Below are positions 54,920-64,000 of a DNA stretch of 64,000 bases, piece by piece. Source of the DNA: Enterobacter asburiae. Lineage in GTDB: Bacteria > Pseudomonadota > Gammaproteobacteria > Enterobacterales > Enterobacteriaceae. Each line of letters starts with the position of its first letter. Position 1 is the stretch's first letter. The stretch spans positions 4,712,001 through 4,776,000 of the forward strand of contig JAAQVN010000001.1 of NCBI GenBank assembly GCA_011754535.1, in the 5' to 3' direction. The notes below the pieces were generated by a model. The model saw only the letters and a list, made by a program, of their open reading frames with translations, was not told the DNA's origin and made no database searches. The translations under genes were made by a program, and so were the position numbers.

Positions 54920-57900
54920 ATGCAGGTCAGCAGAAGGCAGTTCTTTAAGATCTGCGCTGGCGGTATGGCAGGCACCACGGCAGCGGCACTGGGCTTTGCG
55001 CCTGGCGTAGCGCTGGCGGAAACGCGGCAGTACAAACTGCTGCGCACCCGCGAAACCCGTAACACCTGTACGTACTGCTCCGTCGGCTGTGGGCTGTTGA
55101 TGTATAGCCTCGGCGACGGTGCTAAAAACGCCAAAGCGTCTATTTTCCATATCGAAGGCGACCCGGATCATCCGGTCAACCGCGGCGCATTGTGCCCGAA
55201 AGGGGCCGGTCTGGTGGACTTTATCCATTCCGAAAGCCGCCTGAAATTCCCGGAATACCGCGCGCCTGGTTCCGACAAATGGCAGCAAATCAGCTGGGAA
55301 GAGGCGTTCGACCGCATCGCAAAACATATCAAAGAAGACCGCGATGCCAACTTTATTGAGAAGAACGCCGACGGCGTCACGGTTAACCGCTGGCTCTCCA
55401 CCGGGATGCTGTGTGCTTCTGCCTCCAGTAACGAAACCGGTTATTTAACCCAGAAATTTACGCGCGCACTCGGTATGCTCGCGGTCGACAACCAGGCGCG
55501 TGTCTGACACGGACCAACGGTAGCAAGTCTTGCTCCAACATTTGGTCGCGGTGCGATGACCAACCACTGGGTCGACATCAAGAACGCCAACCTCATTGTG
55601 GTGATGGGCGGTAACGCCGCTGAAGCGCACCCTGTCGGGTTCCGCTGGGCGATGGAAGCCAAAATCCACAACGGTGCGAAACTGATTGTGATCGATCCCC
55701 GCTTTACGCGTACTGCGTCAGTGGCGGATTTCTACACCCCTATTCGTTCAGGTACTGACATCACTTTCCTGTCAGGCGTATTGCTGTACCTGATGACCAA
55801 CGAAAAATATAACCGCGAATACACCGAAGCCTATACCAACGCCAGCCTGATCGTACGTGAGGATTACCACTTCGAAGATGGCCTGTTCAGCGGTTACGAC
55901 GCCGAAAAACGCAAATACGACAAAACCAGCTGGAACTACGAGCTGGATGAGAAAGGCTTTGCGAAGCGCGACACCACCCTGCAACACCCGCGCTGCGTGT
56001 GGAACCTGCTGAAAGAGCACGTTTCCCGCTATACGCCGGAAGTTGTTGAAAACATCTGCGGTACGCCGAAGGCGGACTTCCTGAAGGTGTGTGAACTGAT
56101 CGCCGAAACCAGCGCGAAGGACAAAACCGCGTCGTTCCTGTATGCACTCGGCTGGACGCAGCACTCCATCGGCGCGCAGAACATCCGTACCATGGCGATG
56201 GTGCAGTTGCTGCTCGGCAACATGGGGATGGCAGGCGGCGGCGTGAACGCCCTGCGCGGCCACTCCAACATTCAGGGTCTGACCGACCTCGGCCTGCTGT
56301 CTCAAAGCCTGCCGGGTTACATGAACCTGCCAAGCGAGAAACAGACCGACCTGCAGACCTACCTGACGGCCAGCACGCCAAAACCGCTGCTCGAAGGCCA
56401 GGTAAACTACTGGGGCAACTATCCGAAGTTCTTCGTCTCGATGATGAAAGCCTTCTTCGGCGACAAAGCGACGGCGGAAAACAGCTGGGGCTTTGACTGG
56501 CTGCCTAAGTGGGACAAAGGCTACGACGTTCTGCAGTATTTCGAGATGATGCACCAGGGCAAAGTGAACGGCTATCTGTGCCAGGGCTTTAACCCGGTTG
56601 CCTCGTTCCCGAACAAGAACAAGGTTGTTGAGTCTCTGTCGAAGCTGAAGTTCCTGGTGACGATTGACCCGCTCAATACCGAGACCTCAACCTTCTGGCA
56701 GAACCACGGTGAATCGAACGACGTCGATCCATCAAAGATTCAGACCGAAGTGTTCCGTCTGCCGTCTACCTGCTTCGCGGAAGAGAACGGTTCTATCGTC
56801 AACTCAGGCCGCTGGCTGCAGTGGCACTGGAAAGGCGCGGACGCCCCGGGCATCGCCATGAACGACGGCGAGATCCTGGCCGGTATCTTCTTACGCCTGC
56901 GTAAGATGTATGCGGAAGAAGGCGGCGCGAACCCGGAACCAGTTCTCAACATGACCTGGAACTACTCGACGCCGGAAAACCCTGCGCCGGAAGAAGTGGC
57001 GATGGAAAGCAACGGTAAGGCGCTGGCGGACGTTATCGACCCGGCCACCGGTACCGTGCTGGCGAAGAAAGGCGATCAGCTCAGCACCTTCGCGCACCTG
57101 CGCGATGACGGCACCACGTCAAGCGGCTGCTGGATCTTCGCCGGTAGCTGGACGCCGAAGGGCAACCAGATGGCCAACCGCGATAACGCCGACCCGTCGG
57201 GCCTCGGCAATACGCTGGGCTGGGCATGGGCGTGGCCGCTCAACCGCCGTATCCTCTATAACCGCGCATCCGCTGACCCGCAGGGCAACCCGTGGGATCC
57301 GAAGCGTCAGCTTCTGAAGTGGGACGGCGCGAAATGGGGCGGCGTGGATATTCCGGACTACAGCACTGCCGCACCGGGCAGTGACGTTGGGCCGTTTATC
57401 ATGCAGCCTGAAGGGATGGGACGCCTGTTTGCTATCGATAAGATGGCGGAAGGTCCGTTCCCGGAACACTACGAGCCGTTTGAGACGCCGCTGGGCACCA
57501 ACCCGCTGCACCCGAACGTGGTTTCTAACCCGGCAGCCCGTATCTTCAAGAGCGATTTTGAAGCGCTGGGTAAAAAGGACAAGTTCCCGTACGTGGGCAC
57601 TACCTACCGTCTGACCGAGCACTTCCACTACTGGACCAAGCACGCGCTGCTCAACGCCATCGCGCAGCCGGAACAGTTTGTGGAGATCGGCGAGAAGCTG
57701 GCGAACAAGCTCGGCATCGCCCATGGCGATACCGTGAAGGTCTCCTCTAACCGTGGCTATATCAAAGCCAAGGCGGTGGTGACCAAGCGTATTCGCACGC
57801 TGAACGTTCACGGTCAGCAGGTGGATACCATCGGCATCCCAATTCACTGGGGCTATGAGGGCGTGGCGAAGAAAGGGTTCATTGCGAACACCCTGACGCC

Positions 57901-57970
57901 GTTTGTCGGCGATGCGAACACGCAGACGCCGGAGTTTAAGGCCTTCCTCGTGAACGTGGAAAAGGTGTAA
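54920..57970 (+). CDS. fdoG: Formate dehydrogenase-O alpha subunit FdoG (selenoprotein)
   Basis: One gene of 1016 residues, the E. coli length, read through an in-frame TGA at 55505-55507 that codes for selenocysteine 196 (context NQARV-Sec-HG). Both flanking open frames are in the same phase and belong together. A Tat signal (SRRQFFK) sends it to the periplasm. [4Fe-4S] ligands are Cys50, Cys53, Cys57 and Cys92. The rest binds bis-molybdopterin guanine dinucleotide. It oxidises formate and passes electrons to FdoH and FdoI. A SECIS hairpin follows the UGA. Confidence 0.96.
55505..55550 (+). promoter_or_regulatory. SECIS element of fdoG
   Basis: Begins with the Sec codon TGA. An outer stem pairs GACCA (55512-55516) with TGGTC (55543-55547). 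The apical stem AGCA / TGCT (55522-55525 and 55531-55534) carries the loop AGTCT, which has the G-T pair recognised by SelB in bacterial SECIS elements. Confidence 0.8.
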
Positions 57971-57982
57971 CGGAGACGACTT

Positions 57983-58885
57983 ATGGCTTATCAATCTCAA
58001 GACATTATCCGTCGTTCCGCGACTAACGGTTTCACGCCCGCGCCTCAGGCGCGGGACCACCAGCAGGAAGTGGCGAAACTTATCGACGTGACCACCTGTA
58101 TCGGCTGTAAAGCCTGTCAGGTGGCCTGTTCAGAGTGGAACGACATCCGTGATGAAGTGGGTCACAACGTCGGGGTGTACGACAACCCGGCAGACCTGAC
58201 CGCCAAGTCCTGGACGGTGATGCGTTTCTCTGAAGTGGAGCAGAACGACAAGCTGGAATGGCTTATCCGCAAAGACGGCTGTATGCACTGTGCGGATCCG
58301 GGCTGCCTGAAGGCATGTCCGTCAGAAGGGGCAATCATTCAGTATGCCAACGGCATCGTCGACTTCCAGTCCGAACAGTGCATCGGCTGCGGCTACTGCA
58401 TCGCCGGCTGCCCGTTCGACGTGCCGCGCATGAACCCGGAAGACAACCGCGTCTACAAGTGCACGCTGTGCGTTGACCGCGTTAACGTGGGCCAGGAGCC
58501 TGCATGCGTGAAGACCTGCCCAACCGGCGCTATCCACTTTGGCTCCAAAGAGGATATGAAAACGCTGGCGGCAGAGCGCGTGGGCGAGCTGAAAACCCGT
58601 GGTTACGACAACGCGGGCCTGTACGATCCGGCCGGGGTTGGCGGTACGCACGTCATGTACGTGCTGCACCACGCCGACAAGCCGAACCTGTATCATGGCC
58701 TGCCGGAGAACCCGGAAATCAGCGCCACCGTGAAGTTCTGGAAAGGCATCTGGAAACCGCTGGCAGCGGTCGGTTTTGCTGCCACCTTCGCAGCGAGCAT
58801 CTTCCACTACGTCGGCGTTGGTCCGAACCGCGCGGAAGAGGAAGACGACAACCTGCATGAAGAGAAAGACGAGGTGCGCAAATGA
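57983..58885 (+). CDS. fdoH: Formate dehydrogenase-O iron-sulfur beta subunit FdoH
   Basis: Protein of 300 residues, the E. coli length. Four [4Fe-4S] clusters are bound by ferredoxin-type cysteine motifs: [45 protein letters not shown] and CTLCVDR. One C-terminal membrane segment at about 255-277. Carries electrons from FdoG to FdoI. Follows fdoG after 12 bases and overlaps fdoI by 4. Confidence 0.97.
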   Translation: MAYQSQDIIRRSATNGFTPAPQARDHQQEVAKLIDVTTCIGCKACQVACSEWNDIRDEVGHNVGVYDNPADLTAKSWTVMRFSEVEQNDKLEWLIRKDGCMHCADPGCLKACPSEGAIIQYANGIVDFQSEQCIGCGYCIAGCPFDVPRMNPEDNRVYKCTLCVDRVNVGQEPACVKTCPTGAIHFGSKEDMKTLAAERVGELKTRGYDNAGLYDPAGVGGTHVMYVLHHADKPNLYHGLPENPEISATVKFWKGIWKPLAAVGFAATFAASIFHYVGVGPNRAEEEDDNLHEEKDEVRK

Positions 58886-59517
58886 GAAAACGTGACACCA
58901 TCGTGCGCTACACCGCACCGGAACGCATCAACCACTGGGTCACCGCCTTCTGCTTCATGCTGGCGGCGATAAGCGGGCTGGGGTTCTTCTTCCCGTCCTT
59001 CAACTGGCTGATGCAGATCATGGGGACACCACAGCTGGCGCGTATTCTGCACCCGTTTGTGGGCGTCATCATGTTCGCGTCGTTTATCATCATGTTTTTC
59101 CGCTACTGGCACCATAACCTAATCAATCGGGATGATATCTTTTGGGCGAAGAATATTCGTAAGATCGTCGTCAACGAGGAAGTAGGTGATACCGGGCGTT
59201 ATAACTTCGGCCAGAAATGCGTATTCTGGGCGGCGATTATCTTCCTGGTCCTGTTGCTGGTGAGCGGCGTGATCATCTGGCGTCCGTACTTTGCGCCTGC
59301 TTTCTCAATCCCGGTGATCCGATTCGCGCTGATGCTGCATTCATTTGCCGCAGTGGCGTTAATTGTGGTTATCATGGTGCATATTTACGCCGCCCTCTGG
59401 GTGAAAGGCACCATTACCGCGATGGTGGAAGGATGGGTAACCAGCACGTGGGCGAAGAAACATCACCCGCGCTGGTACCGAGAGGTCCGCCAGAAACAGG
59501 AAAAGTCATCTGAATGA
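58882..59517 (+). CDS. fdoI: Formate dehydrogenase-O cytochrome b556 subunit FdoI
   Basis: Protein of 211 residues, the E. coli length, with four membrane segments. Haem-binding histidines are in [17 protein letters not shown] and [10 protein letters not shown]. It passes electrons to the quinone pool, supplied partly by MenA, which is also in this window. Overlaps fdoH and fdhE by four bases on each side. Confidence 0.97.
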   Translation: MRKRDTIVRYTAPERINHWVTAFCFMLAAISGLGFFFPSFNWLMQIMGTPQLARILHPFVGVIMFASFIIMFFRYWHHNLINRDDIFWAKNIRKIVVNEEVGDTGRYNFGQKCVFWAAIIFLVLLLVSGVIIWRPYFAPAFSIPVIRFALMLHSFAAVALIVVIMVHIYAALWVKGTITAMVEGWVTSTWAKKHHPRWYREVRQKQEKSSE

Positions 59518-60443
59518 GTATTCGCATAATCCCGCAAGATGAGCTGGGGTCGAGCGAGAAACGCACGGCGGAGTATATTCCGCCGTTGTTATTCCCCAGA
59601 CTCAAGAACCTCTACAACCGCCGCGCAGAGCGTCTGCGCGAGCTGGCAGAGAACAACCCGCTGGGCGATTTTCTGCGTTTTGCCGCGCTGGTCGCCCACG
59701 CGCAGGAAGTGGTGCTATACGACCACCCGCTGCAAATGGATCTGACCGCGCGCATCAAAGAAGCCAACGCGCAGGGCAAGCCGCCGCTGGACATTCACGT
59801 CCTGCCGCGCGACAAGCACTGGCATAAACTGCTGCATTCGCTGATTGCCGAGCTGAAGCCGGAGATGAGCGGCACGGCGCTGGCGGTCATTGAGAATCTG
59901 GAAAAAGCCTCTGACCTGGAACTGGAAGAGATGGCGAGCGCGCTGTTTGCCTCCGACTTCTCGCTGGTCAGCAGCGATAAAGCACCGTTTATCTGGGCTG
60001 CGCTGTCGCTCTACTGGGCGCAAATGGCGAGCCTGATCCCGGGCAAAGCCCGCGCCGAATACGGCGAGGCGCGCCAGTTCTGCCCGGTCTGCGGCTCCAT
60101 GCCGGTATCAAGCATGGTGCAAATCGGCACCACTCAGGGGCTGCGCTACCTGCACTGCAACCTGTGTGAAACCGAGTGGCACGTGGTGCGCATCAAGTGC
60201 AGCAACTGCGAGCAGACCCGCGACCTGAACTACTGGTCGCTGGAAAATGAAGAAGCGGCGGTGAAAGCGGAAAGCTGCGGCGACTGCGGGACCTACCTGA
60301 AGATTCTGTATCAGGAAAAAGACCCGAAAGTCGAAGCGGTGGCCGACGATCTCGCCTCGCTGATTCTGGACGCGAAAATGGAGCAGGAGGGCTTTGCCCG
60401 CAGCTCGATTAACCCGTTCCTGTTCCCGGGTGAAGGGGAGTAA
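59514..60443 (+). CDS. fdhE: Formate dehydrogenase maturation protein FdhE
   Basis: Protein of 309 residues, the E. coli length. Needed for active FdoGHI and FdnGHI. Rubredoxin-like cysteine pairs bind iron: [30 protein letters not shown] and [11 protein letters not shown]. Overlaps the fdoI stop by four bases, so it is made with the enzyme. Confidence 0.96.
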   Translation: MSIRIIPQDELGSSEKRTAEYIPPLLFPRLKNLYNRRAERLRELAENNPLGDFLRFAALVAHAQEVVLYDHPLQMDLTARIKEANAQGKPPLDIHVLPRDKHWHKLLHSLIAELKPEMSGTALAVIENLEKASDLELEEMASALFASDFSLVSSDKAPFIWAALSLYWAQMASLIPGKARAEYGEARQFCPVCGSMPVSSMVQIGTTQGLRYLHCNLCETEWHVVRIKCSNCEQTRDLNYWSLENEEAAVKAESCGDCGTYLKILYQEKDPKVEAVADDLASLILDAKMEQEGFARSSINPFLFPGEGE

Positions 60444-60758
60444 TCTCCTGTGACAGTGCCGGGCGGCGCGCGCTTGCCCGGCCTACAACTCGACAGCAAT
60501 ACCAGCCGTCTTAAATGCCAGATGCTCTTCAGCCCGTAGTCCTGGATCCGTCTAAAGACGCGTTATCGCTTTAGCATCGCTTCCACGGCAAATCTCAGGC
60601 AACATCCGCACTTTATGTCTGTGACGAAGGCAGATAATAAAAAAGCTCTCGCCTTTGCGAGCCTCTTTCCAGATTTTTATCCTCGACAATTTTCTTATTT
60701 TCTTTTGAATCAAACCAGGCTATAAAACTGTTCATCCATACAGTAAAAGGGAATTTTC
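60444..60758. other. Intergenic region between fdhE and hydrolase gene
   Basis: This 315-base gap has no convincing gene. It holds a REP-type palindrome at 60458-60483 and a weak hairpin (CTCGC / GCGAG at 60648-60661) near the hydrolase promoter. K-12 has yiiF and yiiE in this interval; no remnant of either is recognisable. Confidence 0.6.
60458..60483. repeat. REP-type palindrome, family 1, copy 5
   Basis: GCCGGGCGGCGCG...GCCCGGCC, 15 bases after the fdhE stop. It is shorter in the middle than the other copies. Confidence 0.65.
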
Positions 60759-61679
60759 ATGGCACTGGAACAGGGTATTGCACAGCTGGTTCAGGGGTTT
60801 ATCGCTGCAGGTCGGCCCTCGTCGCGTCGCCATAGCATTGAGGTGCGACGAGCAGGCTATATTGCCAGCACGGGGCTTGCCGGGGAGACCGAAACGCGCG
60901 TTCAGGTTGAAACGCTTGTTCTTGAAGGTCTTACCATTCGGGTATTTTCACCTCTTAATGCGCCTGAAATATTGCCTGCTGCCATCTACTATCACGGTGG
61001 ATGCTTCATCAGCGGCGGCTTTGATACCCATGATAATCAACTGCGTCAGTTAGCGTACTACGGCAATTGTCGGGTAATTGCAATTCAGTACAGGCTGGCG
61101 CCGGAGCATACCTTCCCCGCCGCACATGACGATGCGGAAAGAGGTGCGAATCTGGTCTGGCAGTATGCAGACGAATTAGGCGTAGATAAGAACCGGCTGA
61201 CCCTCTGTGGAGACAGCGCAGGAGGACATCTTGCGCTGGTGACGGCGCTGCGGCTTAAGGCTAAAGGGCTGTGGCAGCCTGTACAGCTTATTCTTATCTA
61301 CCCCATGCTCGACGCCACGGCCAGTTTTGAAAGCTATACCCTCAACGGCATGGATTACGTGATCACTCGCGATACCCTGCTGAGCGGCTATGAAATATAT
61401 CTGGCTGGAGCCCACCGTAAGCATCCTGAGGTTAGCCCGCTGTGGCGGGAAGACTTCAGCGGCCTGCCAGCTGTCCATATCGTTACCGCTGAGTACGATC
61501 CGTTATGCGATGAGGGGGAGGCGCTGTTTCAACGCCTCACGGAGCAAGGGGTGGCGTGTACCGCTCAGCGATGGCTGGGGGTCATCCATGGCTTCTTTCA
61601 GCTTGGCGGCATTAGCCAGTCTGCGCGAGACGTTATGCGGGATATCGCCGGGCGGATTCAGCATGCCCGGGGAGCGTGA
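60759..61679 (+). CDS. Alpha/beta hydrolase, hormone-sensitive-lipase (family IV) type
   Basis: Protein of 306 residues, without signal peptide. Oxyanion motif HGG (residues 79-81, YYHGGCF), nucleophile Ser153 in GDSAGG, then Asp247 (AEYDPL) and His277 (VIHGFF) complete the triad. These are the marks of family IV esterases such as E. coli Aes. Carboxylic ester hydrolase is likely; the substrate is unknown. Not in this place in K-12. It has AAGGGA 8 bases ahead of the ATG. Convergent with fabY and separated by only 8 bases. Confidence 0.88.
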   Translation: MALEQGIAQLVQGFIAAGRPSSRRHSIEVRRAGYIASTGLAGETETRVQVETLVLEGLTIRVFSPLNAPEILPAAIYYHGGCFISGGFDTHDNQLRQLAYYGNCRVIAIQYRLAPEHTFPAAHDDAERGANLVWQYADELGVDKNRLTLCGDSAGGHLALVTALRLKAKGLWQPVQLILIYPMLDATASFESYTLNGMDYVITRDTLLSGYEIYLAGAHRKHPEVSPLWREDFSGLPAVHIVTAEYDPLCDEGEALFQRLTEQGVACTAQRWLGVIHGFFQLGGISQSARDVMRDIAGRIQHARGA

Positions 61680-61687
61680 ACAGGAGA

Positions 61688-62677
61688 TCACTCCTCCTCG
61701 TTCCCACCCTCTTCATACGCACCGTACGGCTTCGCAGGGAGAACGATATAGGTGCCTTCAAACACCGCGCCCGGCGTTTCATCGCCGAACAGCTCAACCT
61801 GCATCTGCACGCGTGCTTTTCGGCCACGCGCCAGACGGTCAAGATCACCACCCAGCGCGCCAAGGTCCGCCACCGCGCTCGGCTTGCCGCTTATCGGTGC
61901 GCTATAGCGAATGTGGGCATCGGCCAGAATAATGGTGCCGCCGAGATGCCGCTCGCGCAGCATTAGCCAGATCAGCCCCCAACCGGTGAGCGTCGCCAGG
62001 GAAAACAGACTGCCGGCAAACAGGGTGTGGTGAGGGTTCTGATTGCCGGTTTCCGGCATGGTGGTAATGAATTTTTGCCCGGTGTACTGCTGGATGCGCA
62101 CGCCCATTTTTTCACTCAGAGGGATGTGTTCATACCAGGCCTGCTGCAGCTGCCCGCACCAGTCCGCGCGATGGAGAATGTCGTCCAGCGTGGCGATGGG
62201 TTTGATCATCAAAAAGTGACGAATCGGCGTGGTTTGCGGAGCGGTAATTTCACCCTGGTTAACAAAACCAAGTTTGGCAAAGAACTCTACAGCATCTTCG
62301 CGGGCGCTACAGGTGACGCGCTTAACGCCTTCCTGACGGGCGACGGACTCAAGGGTCATCGCCATTAGCGTCCCCAGACCTTTGTCCTGCACGGAGGGAT
62401 GAACCGCCATAAAGCGAATAGAGGCTTCGTTATCGGCGTTGATATACAAACGCCCGACGGCAACAAGGTTGCCCTCTTCGTCCATCACCATCTGATGGTG
62501 GGCCATCGCGTCCCAGGCGTCGCGTTCAGAGCCTTTTGGCTGATGCAGTGGCTTGCGCAGCATTTCCCAGCGGAACTGGTAATAAGCGTCTAACTCTTCT
62601 TCCGTTTGCGGTACTCGAAGGTGATACATAGCTGTACTCTCTCTTGTTACCCGCGGCCACGCCGCCAGTTGGCTCAT
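61688..62677 (-). CDS. fabY: Acetyl-ACP acetyltransferase-type FabY (YiiD)
   Basis: Protein of 329 residues, the E. coli length, from the ATG at 62677. The N-terminal half is a GNAT acyltransferase ([33 protein letters not shown]), the C-terminal half a hotdog thioesterase-like domain ([24 protein letters not shown]). In E. coli it supports fatty acid initiation when FabH is missing. The ATG overlaps the dtd stop (ATGA), so it is read as the last gene of yihY-dtd-fabY. A shorter start at 62629 is possible. Confidence 0.93.
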   Translation of the reverse strand: MSQLAAWPRVTRESTAMYHLRVPQTEEELDAYYQFRWEMLRKPLHQPKGSERDAWDAMAHHQMVMDEEGNLVAVGRLYINADNEASIRFMAVHPSVQDKGLGTLMAMTLESVARQEGVKRVTCSAREDAVEFFAKLGFVNQGEITAPQTTPIRHFLMIKPIATLDDILHRADWCGQLQQAWYEHIPLSEKMGVRIQQYTGQKFITTMPETGNQNPHHTLFAGSLFSLATLTGWGLIWLMLRERHLGGTIILADAHIRYSAPISGKPSAVADLGALGGDLDRLARGRKARVQMQVELFGDETPGAVFEGTYIVLPAKPYGAYEEGGNEEE

Positions 62678-63111
62678 ACCTGGAGCCAGAATGTGACGGG
62701 GCCATCGTTCACCAGCGAGACCTGCATATCTGCAGCGAATCGTCCGGTTTGCGTATTCATTTCCTGTTGGTGACAACGCTCAACAAAGTACTCGTAAAGT
62801 GCTTCTGCACGATCCGGCGCGGCGCCTTTAGAGAAACTCGGGCGCATGCCGCGCTCGGTATCCGCTGCCAGCGTAAACTGGGAAACCACCAGCACGCTCC
62901 CGCCCGCCTGCTGGACGTTCAGGTTCATCTTGCCTTCCGCATCGCTGAATATGCGGTAGCCCAGCACGCGCTCGCATAAGCGGTTAGCTTTTTGTTCGTC
63001 ATCATCCTTTTCGACACCTAACAACACCAAAAGTCCTGGGCCAATTTCACCCGTCACCTCTCCCTCCACGGTGACGCTGGCACGGGTTACGCGCTGTATC
63101 AATGCAATCAT
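62674..63111 (-). CDS. dtd: D-aminoacyl-tRNA deacylase Dtd
   Basis: Protein of 145 residues, the E. coli length. Removes D-amino acids or glycine from mischarged tRNA. Motifs [17 protein letters not shown] near 78 and the C-terminal NDGPVTFW include the Gly-cisPro region. Start and end overlap yihY and fabY by four bases each. Confidence 0.96.
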   Translation of the reverse strand: MIALIQRVTRASVTVEGEVTGEIGPGLLVLLGVEKDDDEQKANRLCERVLGYRIFSDAEGKMNLNVQQAGGSVLVVSQFTLAADTERGMRPSFSKGAAPDRAEALYEYFVERCHQQEMNTQTGRFAADMQVSLVNDGPVTFWLQV

Positions 63112-63989
63112 GGTTGGTCTGCTTCTAATTGTTTTTCAGCTTCTGCTGCTTTTTTAAGTTCGCGGTATACGCCGAGAGTGACAGTTATTTCGGCGCCAAG
63201 CAAGACGATACACCAGGTCCAGTAAACCCAGACAAACAAAATGGGGATCACCGCCAGCACGCCGTAAATCAGCTGATAAGAGGGGAACATGGTGATGTAA
63301 AGGGCAAACCCTTTTTTACCCAGTTCAAAAAGCACTGCCACCACCAGCGCCCCAACTACCGCATCTCGGTTAGGCACGCGCGTGGTCGGTACAACGCTAT
63401 AGAGCAGCCAGAACGAGAGCCATGACAGGATCAGCGGAAAAATACGCAGCACATTATCAATTACGCTGTTTAAATCACTCGCCCAGCGCAAGGAGAGAAG
63501 ATATGAGCTGATTGCCAGACTCGCCCCGGCCAGCAATGGCCCCAGCGTTAAGATCATCCAGTAAACGGCAAAGGAATAGACCTTAGGACGGATTTTTTTA
63601 CTTCGCCAGATGGTGTTAAGCGCGCTGTCGATGGAGTACATCAGCAGCAGCGCGGTAACGATAAGGCCGCACGCCCCCACCGCCGTCATCTTGCTGGAGT
63701 TGGCAACAAACTGCTCGATGTAGTTCTGGATAACATCCCCGGTGGCCGGGATGAAGTTCGCGAAGACGAAATGGCGAAGCTGCAGGCTGACGTCCGCAAA
63801 CATCGGGAAGGCGGAAAAGAGCGCAAAGATAACCGCCACCAGCGGCACTAACGAGAGCAACGACACGTAGGCGAGGTTACCCGCCAGCGTGGTCATGTTG
63901 TCCTCATCAATACGGTGCCAGAGCAGCTTCAGCCAGGCCCTCAGTGGTCGAGTATGATGCGTGGCTTTTTGATGAACGGTTTTTAGCAT
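63108..63989 (-). CDS. yihY: YihY/BrkB-family inner membrane protein YihY
   Basis: Protein of 293 residues (E. coli 290) with six membrane segments. Family motifs [20 protein letters not shown] near 31 and [25 protein letters not shown] near 241. It was once taken for RNase BN; that name belongs to another protein, and its role is not known. First gene of the yihY-dtd-fabY set. Confidence 0.94.
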   Translation of the reverse strand: MLKTVHQKATHHTRPLRAWLKLLWHRIDEDNMTTLAGNLAYVSLLSLVPLVAVIFALFSAFPMFADVSLQLRHFVFANFIPATGDVIQNYIEQFVANSSKMTAVGACGLIVTALLLMYSIDSALNTIWRSKKIRPKVYSFAVYWMILTLGPLLAGASLAISSYLLSLRWASDLNSVIDNVLRIFPLILSWLSFWLLYSVVPTTRVPNRDAVVGALVVAVLFELGKKGFALYITMFPSYQLIYGVLAVIPILFVWVYWTWCIVLLGAEITVTLGVYRELKKAAEAEKQLEADQP

Positions 63990-64000
63990 AACTGCTTCGC

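Noticed and set aside
54920..55507. Short fdoG-like frame ending at TGA, suggesting a truncated gene
   Set aside because: TGA is the selenocysteine codon; the next frame continues in phase to a full-length FdoG.
63108..63989. Annotation of YihY as RNase BN
   Set aside because: The old name is historical; a membrane protein of this family lacks nuclease motifs.

Overview
The window is a stretch of enterobacterial chromosome. About 50 of its 59 protein genes have close counterparts, in the same order, in the E. coli K-12 katG-metBL-priA-glpFK-tpiA-cpxRA-rhaBAD-fdoGHI region. Small departures from K-12 suggest Enterobacter or a near relative: a chromosomal raffinose operon and an AzlCD exporter where K-12 has frv, an extra alcohol dehydrogenase inside the rha operon, and no yiiX, yijEF or yiiS-uspD. 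The family is certain; the genus is an inference. Many protein lengths equal those of E. coli (PtsA 833, KatG 726, MetL 810, CytR 341, FdoG 1016). I see no tRNA, rRNA, CRISPR array, insertion sequence, integrase or prophage gene.

Layout. 1-5.6 kb: frwC (cut by the window edge), then the ptsA-fsaB-gldA operon for a fructose-like PTS, fructose-6-phosphate aldolase and glycerol/hydroxyacetone metabolism. 5.7-13.3 kb: katG and the methionine regulon metF, metBL and metJ with MetJ boxes. 13.3-22 kb: housekeeping genes rpmE, priA, cytR, ftsN, hslVU, menA, rraA and zapB; hslVU has a sigma-32 promoter and a strong 5' UTR hairpin. 22.4-28.8 kb: glycerol uptake and use (glpF, glpK, glpX), then fpr, yiiR, yiiQ and tpiA. 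28.9-34.3 kb: an extra SLC13-type permease, then cdh, sbp, pfkA and fieF. 34.4-38.6 kb: the Cpx envelope-stress module (cpxP with its 3' UTR sRNA CpxQ, cpxRA), then yiiM and sodA. 38.9-47.2 kb: the L-rhamnose locus rhaT, rhaRS and rhaBAD, an iron-type alcohol dehydrogenase and rhaM. 47.1-51.7 kb: raffinose genes rafB, rafA and rafR with two operators. 51.7-53.6 kb: an XRE-cupin regulator divergent from azlCD, and a small secreted protein. 53.7-60.4 kb: fdhD divergent from fdoGHI-fdhE, the aerobic formate dehydrogenase, whose fdoG contains an in-frame selenocysteine UGA. 60.8-64 kb: a hormone-sensitive-lipase-type hydrolase, then fabY, dtd and yihY.

How the genes work together. Much of the window feeds lower glycolysis: glpFK, gldA, fsaB, rhaBAD, tpiA, pfkA and glpX all meet at triose or fructose phosphates. 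In the rha operon the added dehydrogenase probably reduces the L-lactaldehyde released by RhaD. The formate dehydrogenase subunits are encoded beside their two maturation factors. Two families of dispersed palindromic repeats sit between genes, including one inverted pair inside the rha operon between rhaA and rhaD. The accessory blocks (raffinose, AzlCD, SLC13 permease, hydrolase) are the least ordinary parts. I found no clearly new biological system; the best leads are the XRE/AzlCD palindrome, the rafR/XRE gene arrangement and the extended rha operon.
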